NCBI RefSeq assembly: GCF_001509405.1
Contig: NZ_CP011502.1
Coordinates: forward strand, 3,224,001-3,288,000
DNA length: 64,000 nt
Source: Aeromicrobium erythreum
GTDB taxonomy: Bacteria; Actinomycetota; Actinomycetes; Propionibacteriales; Nocardioidaceae
Reading direction: 5' to 3'
Below, piece after piece: positions 42,968-51,958 of this stretch. Every line of letters begins with the position of its first letter. Within the stretch, counting starts at the first letter, position 1. A program made the translations under genes and the position numbers. The notes under the pieces are model-generated. The model made no database searches. It saw nothing but the letters and a program-made list of their open reading frames with translations, and had not been told where the DNA came from.

Positions 42968-44791
42968 TCAGGCGTCGTCGAGTGCCGCGGCGACGCGGCG
43001 GTGCGCCTCCCAGATCTCCTCGGGCAGTCCGTGGAACTGCTCCAGGTGCACCTGGCGGTGGCCGATCTCCTCCCGCCAGCGGTCGACGTCGATCGTGAGG
43101 ATCGTGTCGAGGTCGGCCAGGGCCTGCTCGTCCAGACCCTCGAGGAGCAGCTCGTCGCGCTTCGGGATGACGCCGACGGGCGTCCGCTCGCCCTCGACCT
43201 CGCCGTTCATGTACTGCATGAGCCACACGAGCGGGCGCAGGTTCTCGCGGTAGCCGGGCCACAGGAAGCGGCCGTCGTCGCCGCGCTGGAACCAGTTGAC
43301 GTGCGCGAACACGGGCTTCTTCTGGGCGCGGGAGAAGACCTCGAGCCAGTGGGCGGCGTAGGCGCCCTCGGAGTAGGACATGAACGGACGCATCGACATG
43401 GGGTCGTAGCGCAGGACGCCCTCGAGGCCGTCGGCGGCGGCCGTGGCCTCGGCGCCGAGGGTCAGGCCGTCGTAGACGCCCTCGGCGACGTCGTCGATGG
43501 CGCGGATGAGCGGCTCACGGTCGCGGGTGCGGCCGCCGAAGATGACGCCGTGGATCTCGACGCCCTGCGGCTCCTCGAAGTCCTTCGCAACGTTGGGCAC
43601 GTTCTCCAGCGTGGTGGTGAAGCGGCTGTTGGGGTGGGCCCACGGCGCGTCGACCTCCTCGCCCTGACGGTCGGCGATGAGGTCGCCCTTCCAGTCCTCC
43701 CAGCCGTCGAGGTCGGTGGGCTTGTCGCCCTTGCCCTCCCACCAGACCTCCTGGGTCTTGGGGTTGTAGGCGACGTTGGTGAAGATGGCGCCGGTGCCCT
43801 CGACGATGGAGTCGACGGCGGTCGGGTTGGTCTTCTCGTTGGTGTCCTTCGCGACGCCGAAGACCCCGTTCTCGGGGTTCATGCCGTAGAGCTTGCCGTC
43901 GTCGCCGACCCACAGCCACGCGATGTCGTCGCCGTAGAACTCGACGTAGTAGCGGTCGCCGAGGGCGTCGGGGGCGAGCGTCATGGCGAGGTTCGTCTTG
44001 CCCGACGCGGACGGGAAGCCGCCACAGATGTGGTACTTCTTGCCGGTCTCCTTGTCGACGATGCCGAGCAGCATGAACTGCTCGACGAGGAAGCCGTTCT
44101 TCCAGCCGTCGTAGGAGCCCTGGCGCAGGCCGTGGGCGATCTTGCCGAGCAGCGCGTTTCCGCCGTAGGAGGAGCCGAAGTGCAGGATGGTGCGCTCGTC
44201 GGCGACGGTGACGAAGTACCGCTTGTCGTCGGGGGTGCCCTGGCCGAGGTTCTCCAGGTCGCCGGTGACGTGCACGGCGCGGACGAAGGAGTCGCCGAGG
44301 TCGTTGATGTACTCGGCGCCGACGCGGGCCATGCGGATCATCTGCAACACGACGTTGCGGTTGTCGGTGAGCTCGACGCCGGCGGCGTACTCCTCGAGCG
44401 GCGAGCCCTTCGGTGCCATGAGGTAGGGGATGACGTACATCGTCTTGCCCTCGGAGGCGCCGGTCATGAGCCCGACCAGCTTCTCCTTCATCTCGGTGGC
44501 GGGACGCCAGTTGTTGTAGACGCCCTTGTCGGCCTCGTCGTGCGTGGCGACGATGGTGCGCTCCTCGGCGCGTGCGGTGTCCTTGAAGTAGGAGCGGGAG
44601 TAGTAGCGGCCCTCGCCGGCGGGGAGGAGCTCCCCGGCGTCGAGCGCCTCCTGGATGAGTCGGGCGTCGTCGGCGGCCGAGACGACCTCGATCTGCGAGG
44701 CGCCGGTCACCCCCGCCCAGTGCTCCACGTACTCGCGCACGTGCGTGTTGGTCAGTCCGGCCTTGTCGAGCGCCGCCGCCACGTCTGCCAT
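42968..44791 (-). CDS. pckG: GTP-dependent phosphoenolpyruvate carboxykinase
   Basis: 607 residues, normal for the GTP type. The P-loop region reads GGFPSASGKTNLAM, with FYGDDIAWLWVG and the substrate loop RNWRPATEM-like NNWRPATEMK nearby. Most GTP enzymes I know have Cys within this loop (PSACGKT); here it is Ser263. It converts oxaloacetate to PEP, the first step of gluconeogenesis. ATG 44791 follows AGAGGAAA. An ArsR-type gene follows after four bases. Confidence 0.95.
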   Translation of the reverse strand: MADVAAALDKAGLTNTHVREYVEHWAGVTGASQIEVVSAADDARLIQEALDAGELLPAGEGRYYSRSYFKDTARAEERTIVATHDEADKGVYNNWRPATEMKEKLVGLMTGASEGKTMYVIPYLMAPKGSPLEEYAAGVELTDNRNVVLQMIRMARVGAEYINDLGDSFVRAVHVTGDLENLGQGTPDDKRYFVTVADERTILHFGSSYGGNALLGKIAHGLRQGSYDGWKNGFLVEQFMLLGIVDKETGKKYHICGGFPSASGKTNLAMTLAPDALGDRYYVEFYGDDIAWLWVGDDGKLYGMNPENGVFGVAKDTNEKTNPTAVDSIVEGTGAIFTNVAYNPKTQEVWWEGKGDKPTDLDGWEDWKGDLIADRQGEEVDAPWAHPNSRFTTTLENVPNVAKDFEEPQGVEIHGVIFGGRTRDREPLIRAIDDVAEGVYDGLTLGAEATAAADGLEGVLRYDPMSMRPFMSYSEGAYAAHWLEVFSRAQKKPVFAHVNWFQRGDDGRFLWPGYRENLRPLVWLMQYMNGEVEGERTPVGVIPKRDELLLEGLDEQALADLDTILTIDVDRWREEIGHRQVHLEQFHGLPEEIWEAHRRVAAALDDA

Positions 44792-45055
44792 CGTGTCGTT
44801 TCCTCTCGTTGCCCCGTCCGGGGACACGTTCCGGGGGGTCCTCCCCCGCAATCGGTTGGAGTGACCGTACCGGAGTTGAAGAAGTTTTCATCTACCTGGT
44901 CGTAACAAGTGGGAAATGTCACGGGTGCCTGTCCGACGCCAGGCCTGCGCTGCCAGCGGACGCCGGGGACGCACGCCGACGCTCGCGCACTCCACCCCCG
45001 CAGATGGTTGAGATTTCAATGGTTCTCTCGCACTGCGGACCCGCCGAACCGGACC

Positions 45056-45061
45056 TACCGT
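45056..45061 (+). promoter_or_regulatory. -10 element TACCGT, probable leaderless promoter
   Basis: The same hexamer and six-base spacing to ATG as at the paralogous gene 33924; no ribosome site. Confidence 0.5.
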
Positions 45062-45067
45062 TCGAGA

Positions 45068-45493
45068 ATGCTCATCGATGGTCACGAGATCGAGTCCTCG
45101 CTCGCCCGCGAGCGACTGTGGGAGGAGCTCGTGTCCCTGGAGAACATCTCCGAGTGGAGCGCGCTGGAGGAGTGCGTGTCCACGGACAGCACGGTCCTCG
45201 ATCCCACGTCGTCGTACGTGTGCAAGCACCACAACGGCCTGCATGGCGTCGACGCGACGGTGCGGGTCGCGGACTTCAGGGCCGGGCAGTGCCTGGCGCT
45301 GCGCACCGAGACGCCGATGGCGGACCTGCTGGAGACCATCGAGCTGCACGACCACCTGACGGGCAGCCGGCTCACGTACTCCGTCGACGCGACGTCGGCG
45401 TCGTTCGGTCCCGCGGCGACCGTGTGGTTGCACCGGCACGTCGTGTTCGTCTGCGACAAGCTGAACCAGTTCGCCAATCGCGAGCTGGTGTGA
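45068..45493 (+). CDS. SRPBCC-like protein, paralogue 2
   Basis: 141 residues. It shares the EWSALEECVSTDSTVLDPTSSYVCKHH-type opening and the FGPAATVWLHRHVVFVCDKLNQF closing helix with the protein at 33924-34367. Probably a small-ligand-binding fold. It diverges from pckG across about 276 bases. Confidence 0.77.
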   Translation: MLIDGHEIESSLARERLWEELVSLENISEWSALEECVSTDSTVLDPTSSYVCKHHNGLHGVDATVRVADFRAGQCLALRTETPMADLLETIELHDHLTGSRLTYSVDATSASFGPAATVWLHRHVVFVCDKLNQFANRELV

Positions 45494-45559
45494 CGTTGTC
45501 GGTGGACAAATATTCAACCAGAAGTTGGTCAGAACCTCTTCAGTGAATAGGTTGGGGGC

Positions 45560-45877
45560 ATGTCCCTCCTGATCAACCAGCAGCCGACGCCCTCCGGGAC
45601 GCCTGTACCGCTGGTCCAACCCCGACCCGTCTGGGTCGGTTGCCTCTGGGACCACGGCGGCGAGCAGGTCAAGGAACTGGTGCCCGCCGTGGCCACCCAC
45701 ACCTACGAGGGCCTCGTGCTCTGTGACTTCTGGGATCCGCGCACGGGTTCGAACCGCCTGCACTGGATGGAACGCGAGTTCGTCCGAGATCGTCCGACGT
45801 CGATCGCGCCACCGAAGCGGCCGACGTCCGACCACCCCGCCGCTGCCCCCTCGCCGAAGTTCGACGTCGGCAGCTGA
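45560..45877 (+). CDS. Small protein, function unknown
   Basis: 105 residues with no signal or membrane segment. A folded-looking middle (VWVGCLWDHGGEQVKELVPAV, then LVLCDFWDPRTGSNRLHWMEREFVR) is flanked by Pro-rich ends. The upstream sequence is unusually AT-rich for the region (AAATATTC), giving a promoter-like setting. No family recognised; the frame may be real but is not proven. Confidence 0.55.
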   Translation: MSLLINQQPTPSGTPVPLVQPRPVWVGCLWDHGGEQVKELVPAVATHTYEGLVLCDFWDPRTGSNRLHWMEREFVRDRPTSIAPPKRPTSDHPAAAPSPKFDVGS

Positions 45878-46062
45878 TCCTTCCCCTTCGCACTCGTCGC
45901 CGGCGGCGACCACCGTTGCTCGCGGTGCTGCTCCCTCCGCAGCACCCCTGAGCCGGTCGGTCGCCGCCGGCGTCTTCATGTGCGCCGTCCCCCCGAGGGA
46001 GCGTGCTCCCCACCGCGGACCTGCACCCCTGATCACGTCCGTGGACGGCGGTCTCGTTCGCC

Positions 46063-46785
46063 TCACATGGCGAGGTCCCTGACGAGCGCACCCCGTGCGC
46101 ACGGTTCGGACGGCACCGGCTCGAACCAGGCGGCGACGTCGATGTCGGCGCGCCACCGTCCGAGCCAGCGACGCGACCGGCTCACCCCGGCCACGAGGGC
46201 CGCGACGTCGGCGACGTCGACGAGAGCCGCGAGCCGGTGCTGGCCGAGGCGCGACCACCGTCCGCGGTGGAGGTGGTCGGTGGCGCCGAGCTGCTCGTCG
46301 AGGACGGCGCGGACGAGCGCGAGGCTCAGCTCGGCCTCCACGTCGCGCAGCGCGCCGCGGTCGCACTGCACCAGCTCGTCGACGATGACCTCGGCCACCA
46401 GCACCCGCGGCGTCGCCGCGAGGCACACCCGCTCGAGCTGGCCGCGCAGGTTCTCCGCGCCGGGCGTGCCGGTGAGCGGGTTGTCGACGTCCTCGCCGCG
46501 TCGGCACCGCTCCTTGGTCCACGCCTCGAGCGCCGCGCGGGCCACCTGCGGCGTGGCCGGCGAGCGGCCGGCGGCGAGGAGGGTGTCGTCGATGCAGGCG
46601 AGCAGGCCGTGCAGGTCGGCACCCTCCTGGGCGTGCAGCCGGCCGAGGCGTGCCGCGAGCGTGGGCTGCCAGCCGCCGCCCGGCGTGCAGCGCGCCAGCA
46701 GTCCGGCGACGTGCGCGATGTCGTCGCCGGGCCCGCCGACGAGACGCAGCGTGGGGGGTCGGCAGGGCAGGGCTCGGATGCTCAC
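46063..46785 (-). CDS. Soluble protein with a degenerate GGDEF-like core
   Basis: 240 residues from GTG 46785, behind GAGAGGAAG. NPLTGTPGAENLRGQLERV resembles the D-x-LTGxxNRxxL opening of GGDEF domains, followed by a long amphipathic strand-helix pattern, but no GGDEF signature, metal-binding Asp or I-site appears. It may be an inactive relative that acts by binding. Confidence in the GGDEF link is low; the gene itself looks real. Confidence 0.62.
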   Translation of the reverse strand: MSIRALPCRPPTLRLVGGPGDDIAHVAGLLARCTPGGGWQPTLAARLGRLHAQEGADLHGLLACIDDTLLAAGRSPATPQVARAALEAWTKERCRRGEDVDNPLTGTPGAENLRGQLERVCLAATPRVLVAEVIVDELVQCDRGALRDVEAELSLALVRAVLDEQLGATDHLHRGRWSRLGQHRLAALVDVADVAALVAGVSRSRRWLGRWRADIDVAAWFEPVPSEPCARGALVRDLAM

Positions 46786-46980
46786 GGTGTACCGCTTCCT
46801 CTCGCCCCTGGAATGACGGGCCGTTCCCGCCGACGAAAGGAAAGGAGTCGGTCACGGTGGGACGATCACGCGGATCTCCTTGATCTTTTCTCCGAATTTT
46901 GCGTGACGAGACGATGACGACGCACTCTTGGTGACAGGGCTACCCCCCAGATCCCCTTTTCACCAGCCGAATGGCCACCC

Positions 46981-48654
46981 ATGCCTGACCTCTTTCTCGA
47001 CCCGAGCGACGCCGAGCTGATCCAGCGCTACCGCGATGGAGACGACGACGCCGCGGGTCCCCTGTTCGAGCGCCACCACCCCCCGGCCGTCCGTCTCGCG
47101 ACGGCCCTGGCCGGCCGCTCCGCCGCCGACGACCTCGCCTCCGAGGCGTTCGTCGGCGTGCTCCGCGCGATCCGCAACGGCGCCGGACCCGAGTTCGCGT
47201 TCCGCCCCTACCTGCTCACGTCGGTGCGCAACGGCTTCTACCGCGCGTCGAAGGCGGCGTCGCGCATCGACCTGTACGAGGACGTCGACGAGGCGCCTGT
47301 GCCGGCCGCAGGCGACGGGGTCGACCTGCGTGAGGAGTCGAGCCTGCTGGCCCAGGCGTTCGCGACGCTCCCGGAGCGCTGGCAGGCGGTGCTGTGGCAC
47401 ACGACCATTCACGACGAGTCGCCCGAGCAGGTCGCGCAGACGCTCGGCATCCGCCCGAACGCGGTCTCGTCGCTGGCGCTGCGCGCCCGTGAGGGTCTGC
47501 GCAACGCCTACCTGACCGCGCACCTGGGCCAGACCGACGACCCGGAGTGCCGCGAGGTGCGCGAGCTGCTGCCCGCGTACGACCGCGGGAAGCTGCGGCC
47601 GCGGGCCCTGGCCAAGGTGGAGGCGCACCTCGAGCACTGCGAGGGCTGCAGCGAGGCTGCGCTCATGGTCGGCGGCATCACCGCCAACCTGGGTCTGCTC
47701 CTGCTGCCCGCGCTGCTGGGCGCGCCGGGTGTGGCCGCGTTCGGCACCACGAGCACCGCGGTGGGCGCCGGTCTCGTCGCGACGTCGTCCGCGACCGGGG
47801 GCTCGTCGACGAGCGGCTCGTCGTCGTCCGGCGGCGCCGCTGGTGCGTCCGGCGTGGGAGGCCTGGCCGGCGCCGGTTTGGGCGTCGTCGCTGCCGTGGC
47901 CGCGACCGTGCTGGTCGCGGCGGTGGCCGTGGGCGCCGTCCTGGTGTCCCAGCGCGGCGACACCGCGCGCGTGGTCGCGAAGGACGTGCCCAGCGCCGTC
48001 ACGGCGTCGCCGCAGTCCACTCCCGAGACGTCGGACGTCCCCGTCGACGAGCCGACGGCCACGCCGTCGCTCGAGCCGGTCGCGAGCACGGTGCCGCAGC
48101 CTGCGCCCACGACGTCCCCGTCCGCGGCGCCGACGGCACCGGCCGAGCCCCACGCCCGGCCGCAGCCGGCACCGGCGAAGCCCGAGCCCACCCCCCGGCC
48201 GGCTCGGCCCGACCCGACGCCCGAGCCCACCACCGAGCCCACCCCGGAGCCGACGGTCGAGCCGACCCCGGAGCCCACCCCTGAGCCGACTGTCGAGCCG
48301 ACCCCGGAGCCCACTCCCGAGCCGACGCCCGACGAGGACCTCTCGATCTCGGCGACGGTGGAGCGCACGGAGCTCGAGCGCATCGTGCGGCTGACGGTGG
48401 TGGCGACGCGCGACGTCCCGCAGGTGACGTTGACGTTCCCGCAGGAGCTGTCGGTGGGCTGGGTGCAGCAGAACGGCTGGTCGTGCACGGGAGGCGGAGC
48501 GTCGAGGGTCGTGATCTGCACGGCGTCTGGGCCGAACCCCGGACCGCTCGTGGCGTCCTGGTCGCCCCCCGAGGCTTCCGGTTTCTTCGCGACGGTCACG
48601 TCGCCCGGTCGCACCGACCCGAACCTGAGCAACAACACGGTCTCGGTCGACTGA
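46981..48654 (+). CDS. ECF sigma factor fused to zinc-finger, membrane segment and extracytoplasmic domain
   Basis: 557 residues. Region 2 (about 10-90) has DDLASEAFVGVLRAI. Region 4 (about 122-180) has LPERWQAVLWHTTIHDESPEQVAQTLGIRPNAVSSL (consecutive motifs). A zinc-binding anti-sigma motif follows: C190 and H216-x3-C220-x2-C223. One membrane segment lies at about 296-323. Outside are a Pro-Glu-Thr repeat spacer (TPEPT units, about 400-455) and a beta-rich C-terminal domain of ~100 residues. The sigma factor is thus tethered with its own inhibitor-like module and an external sensor candidate. There is no ribosome site before ATG 46981, so the message may be leaderless. Confidence 0.88.
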   Translation: MPDLFLDPSDAELIQRYRDGDDDAAGPLFERHHPPAVRLATALAGRSAADDLASEAFVGVLRAIRNGAGPEFAFRPYLLTSVRNGFYRASKAASRIDLYEDVDEAPVPAAGDGVDLREESSLLAQAFATLPERWQAVLWHTTIHDESPEQVAQTLGIRPNAVSSLALRAREGLRNAYLTAHLGQTDDPECREVRELLPAYDRGKLRPRALAKVEAHLEHCEGCSEAALMVGGITANLGLLLLPALLGAPGVAAFGTTSTAVGAGLVATSSATGGSSTSGSSSSGGAAGASGVGGLAGAGLGVVAAVAATVLVAAVAVGAVLVSQRGDTARVVAKDVPSAVTASPQSTPETSDVPVDEPTATPSLEPVASTVPQPAPTTSPSAAPTAPAEPHARPQPAPAKPEPTPRPARPDPTPEPTTEPTPEPTVEPTPEPTPEPTVEPTPEPTPEPTPDEDLSISATVERTELERIVRLTVVATRDVPQVTLTFPQELSVGWVQQNGWSCTGGGASRVVICTASGPNPGPLVASWSPPEASGFFATVTSPGRTDPNLSNNTVSVD

Positions 48655-48660
48655 CGGTCG

Positions 48661-48774
48661 TCAGCGCTTCCGCGTGCCGAGGCCCTTTCTGCCCTCCCTG
48701 GTGTGCAGCTCCAGGTGGGGGCAGGCGTATCCGTACTTCAGCCGGCAGCGCCAGCGCCTCCAGGTACGTCTCAT
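48661..48774 (-). CDS. 37-residue basic small protein
   Basis: ATG 48774 lies behind a GGAGGAGG site at good distance. The product is Arg/Trp-rich at the N-terminus (MRRTWRRWRCRLKYGY), then ACPHLELH, ending in RKGLGTRKR. Two Cys and two His could bind zinc. It ends six bases from the convergent sigma-factor stop. Only the ribosome site and composition support it. Confidence 0.4.
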   Translation of the reverse strand: MRRTWRRWRCRLKYGYACPHLELHTREGRKGLGTRKR

Positions 48775-48879
48775 CACCCTCCTCCTTCTGATCTGAAGGT
48801 AAGGAAGGAAGATGACAGGAACGTGTCACTTCCAGGTGGGCTGCGTCACCAGCGGAAGCGGGCTTCCGGCATAGAGAAA

Positions 48880-48911
48880 CCCCGCTGATCTCGGGGGGTG
48901 AATCAGCGGGG
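48880..48911. terminator. Hairpin
   Basis: CCCCGCTGAT (48880-48889) pairs with ATCAGCGGGG (48902-48911). It may end the sigma-factor message or shield the exopolysaccharide locus from it. Confidence 0.6.
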
Positions 48912-49214
48912 CTTCGAGAAGAACACTACCGACCGCCACCACGTCCGTCAGCGGTTTCTCCACATTCGTACGACGGATTTCCGATCCCGTCCGACCCGAC
49001 CGCATTGGCCCCTGACTTTGGCCCGAGTGCCGTACGGGTCGAATGCCCTGTCGTTGCAGAGGGCAAACGACCCAGACGTGGCGAGGATCACCGTTTGGCG
49101 CCTGTGATGTCACACCTCGTTCACACAAAGTGGTCGAATCGCCCCGGAATCAGCCCTAACCTGAGCGGGTGCTGGCTCGGGGGAGCACACTGAGAAGCTC
49201 GGAGAACGGTGCAC
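48912..49214. other. Gene-free leader of the exopolysaccharide locus
   Basis: No coding frame with a ribosome site was found. It is the expected promoter region for the rightward arm of the locus; AT content is higher than in neighbouring genes, but no -35/-10 pair was convincing. Confidence 0.45.
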
Positions 49215-50777
49215 ATGACCATCCAGGACGTCAGTCGGACGACCTCTACCCATGCGGACCTCCCGAGCGCGCGGCGAACCCAGCGACCTGCTGTCGCCGT
49301 CGAACCCCCTGAGGACCCCGCCATCGACAGCTCAGCGACACACCGCGCGCCATGGCACAAGCAGGTCGCACACCGTGTCTTCCTGACCGACACCGCCGTT
49401 CTCTTCGCCGTGGCCATCCTGGGAGCCGTCCTGCGCTTCGGCGCTGACGCCGAGGCCACCACCAACGGCCCGCTCTCCGTCTCTTACTGGACGTTCGGAG
49501 CCACTCTCGCCGTGGGTTGGTCCGTCGCGCTGCAGGCCTACCGCACCCGCGACAGCCGGGTCCTGGGCGACGGCGTCGAGGAGTACCGCCGCATCGTCCG
49601 CGCGTCCGTCACCTTCTTCGGGCTCGTGGCCATCGCGTCCCTCGTCTTCAAGATCGACTCCTCGCGCGGGTATCTCGCCATCACCTTCCCTCTCGGCCTC
49701 CTGGGGCTGATCGTCGTCCGCCGCGTGTGGCGTTCGTGGCTGAACCGCCAGCGCCAGCGGGGGGCGATGATCACCAACGCCCTCGTGATCGGCGGCATGC
49801 GATCGGCCGAGGACATCACGCGCCACCTGGGCAACAGCCCTCAGTCCGGCGTCCGGGTGACGGGCGTGTGGGTCCCGGACCGCGCCACCTCGCTGTGCGA
49901 GTGGCTCCCGATTCCGGACGCCTTCGTGCCGGTGATGGGGACCGAGCGCAACCTCGACGCCGCGCTGAGCGTGGCGGAGGCGGAGCTGGTGATCGTCACC
50001 GACACGGAGCACCTGGGTCACGCCGGCCTGAAGGAGCTGACCTGGGAGCTGGAAGGTCTCGACGTCGACCTGCTCGTGTCACCCAACGTCGTCGACGTCT
50101 CGGGCTCGCGCATCCAGCTGAGCCGCGTCGGGAAGATGCCGTTCCTCAACGTCGACAAGCCGACCTACGGCGACGCCGCGACGTGGCCCAAGCAGATCTT
50201 CGACCGCGCTGGTGCGGCGGCACTGATCCTCATGCTCTCTCCGGTCCTCCTGGCAGCGGCCCTCGCCGTCAAGATGACCAGTCGCGGTCCTGTCTTCTAC
50301 CACCAGGAGCGCATCGGCAAGGACGGCGAGCCGTTCGGCATGATCAAGTTCCGCTCGATGCACCCCGACGCCGACGCGCGCCTCGCATCGCTCCTCTCCG
50401 AGCAGGGAGAGTCGGTCGGTCCGCTCGCCAAGTTGAAGAACGACCCGCGCATCACCCGGGTCGGTGGCTTCCTGCGCCGGTACTCCCTCGACGAGCTGCC
50501 GCAGCTCTTCAACGTCCTGTTCGGGACCATGAGCCTGGTCGGTCCGCGCCCGCAGCGCCAGTTCGAGGTCGACCTCTACGACCACGTCGCCCACCGCCGC
50601 CTGCGCGTCCTGCCGGGCATGACGGGTCTGTGGCAGGTGTCCGGGCGGTCTGACCTCACCTGGGAAGAGGCCATCCAGCTCGACACCTACTACGTCGAGA
50701 ACTGGTCGCTGACCGCCGACGTCGCGATCCTGTGGCGAACCATGAAGGCCGTGCTCGCATCGGACGGCGCATACTGA
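49215..50777 (+). CDS. Priming polyprenyl-phosphate sugar phosphotransferase
   Basis: 520 residues from ATG 49215 (GGAG ten bases upstream; GTG 49209 is also possible). Four to five N-terminal membrane segments, a CoA-binding-like middle, and a C-terminal bacterial sugar transferase domain. That domain has GPVFYHQERIGKDGEPFGMIKFRSM, SLDELPQLFNVL, SLVGPRP and PGMTGLWQVSGRS, the WbaP/CpsE/ExoY signature. It loads the first sugar phosphate onto undecaprenyl phosphate to start the repeat unit. First gene of the locus. Confidence 0.93.
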   Translation: MTIQDVSRTTSTHADLPSARRTQRPAVAVEPPEDPAIDSSATHRAPWHKQVAHRVFLTDTAVLFAVAILGAVLRFGADAEATTNGPLSVSYWTFGATLAVGWSVALQAYRTRDSRVLGDGVEEYRRIVRASVTFFGLVAIASLVFKIDSSRGYLAITFPLGLLGLIVVRRVWRSWLNRQRQRGAMITNALVIGGMRSAEDITRHLGNSPQSGVRVTGVWVPDRATSLCEWLPIPDAFVPVMGTERNLDAALSVAEAELVIVTDTEHLGHAGLKELTWELEGLDVDLLVSPNVVDVSGSRIQLSRVGKMPFLNVDKPTYGDAATWPKQIFDRAGAAALILMLSPVLLAAALAVKMTSRGPVFYHQERIGKDGEPFGMIKFRSMHPDADARLASLLSEQGESVGPLAKLKNDPRITRVGGFLRRYSLDELPQLFNVLFGTMSLVGPRPQRQFEVDLYDHVAHRRLRVLPGMTGLWQVSGRSDLTWEEAIQLDTYYVENWSLTADVAILWRTMKAVLASDGAY

Positions 50778-50829
50778 TGCGCATGAGTCCGCTCGGGGGC
50801 CACCAGACGGTCCGGACGTCCCATCAAGC

Positions 50830-51954
50830 ATGACCGCGACTTGTGCCGTGGTTCTGGCCGCCTGCATCCTCGGCGTCCTCTACCCCTATGCGATCTATCC
50901 CGCAGTGCTCACGCTACTGCCGAAGGTTCCCGTGGAGCCGCGTCCAGCACCGCGAATGCGGTTCAGCCTCCTGTTCTGCGCCTTCAACGAGTCGAACGCG
51001 CTCGACGTGAAGATCCCCAACCTCGAAGCGCTGCGCAAGGTCGATCCCGAGCTTCAGGTCCTCGCCTATGACGACGGGTCGCTCGACGACACCTTGACGA
51101 AGCTGTCCGAACGACCCGACCTGGTCGAGGTCTTCCAAGGCAGCGGTCGTCTCGGGAAGGCGCACGGCATGAAGGTCCTCGCGGGTCAGGCTGTCGGTGA
51201 CGTGCTGATCTTCACCGATGCGAACGTGACCCTGCGCGAGGACGCGCTGGAACGACTCTCCTCCTGGTTCTCCGACCCAGAAGTCGGCGGAGTGTGCGGG
51301 ACTTTGCGCTACGTGAACGCTGACGACAGCTCCACCGCGGCCGTCGGCGGCGCCTATTGGCGACTCGAGGAGAAGATCAAGACCCTCGAGTCCCGGACGG
51401 GGAACGTGATGGGTGCCGACGGGTCGATCTTCGCCGTCCGTCGTGAGCTCTACCCGGACTTCCCTGACACCGTCCTCGACGACCTGACGGTGTCGATGGC
51501 TGCCGTCTTCGCGGGAAAGAGGCTTCTCAAGGTCGACGACGTCGTAGCCCACGAACGCCTCGTCACCGACAGGAAGGACGAGTTCTCGCGCAAGGCGCGA
51601 ATCGCAGCTCGCGCCTACCACACCCACCGCGTCATGAAGCCACAGCTACGGACCATGTCGAGGATCGACACCTTCAAGTACGTCTCCCACAAGGTGATCC
51701 GCTGGTTCGGAGGTCTCTTCGTGATCATCGGTACGGTTGCCGCGATCGGCCTTGCAACGACCGTCGCGCCGTTCCTCGGACTGGCCGCGCTGGTGGCCGT
51801 CGCGGCGAGCACGGTGATCGCAGCCAAGGTCAAGTCCGGGCCGATCGCCGCTCTCGCCGAGATCGTGATCGCCCTCTTGGCCACGCTGCTCGGCGTCCTT
51901 CGGGCAGCCAGAGGACGCACCTACTCGACGTGGGCGCCGGCAGGTTCTCGGTAG
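50830..51954 (+). CDS. Membrane-bound family 2 glycosyltransferase
   Basis: 374 residues. The N-terminal membrane segment leads to a GT-A domain with LAYDDGSLDDT and FTDANVTLRE (the acidic metal-binding sites). DDLTVSMAAVFAG and then the KDEFSRKARIAARAY (Q/R-x-x-R-W-like) motif follow. Three C-terminal membrane helices close it. This is the ExoM/cellulose-synthase-like topology, adding a sugar on the cytoplasmic face. Confidence 0.9.
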   Translation: MTATCAVVLAACILGVLYPYAIYPAVLTLLPKVPVEPRPAPRMRFSLLFCAFNESNALDVKIPNLEALRKVDPELQVLAYDDGSLDDTLTKLSERPDLVEVFQGSGRLGKAHGMKVLAGQAVGDVLIFTDANVTLREDALERLSSWFSDPEVGGVCGTLRYVNADDSSTAAVGGAYWRLEEKIKTLESRTGNVMGADGSIFAVRRELYPDFPDTVLDDLTVSMAAVFAGKRLLKVDDVVAHERLVTDRKDEFSRKARIAARAYHTHRVMKPQLRTMSRIDTFKYVSHKVIRWFGGLFVIIGTVAAIGLATTVAPFLGLAALVAVAASTVIAAKVKSGPIAALAEIVIALLATLLGVLRAARGRTYSTWAPAGSR

Positions 51955-51958
51955 AGAC

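Noticed and set aside
41135..44905. 1256-codon plus-strand frame opposite jetA, arsR and pckG
   Set aside because: It spans three real genes and has no domain content.
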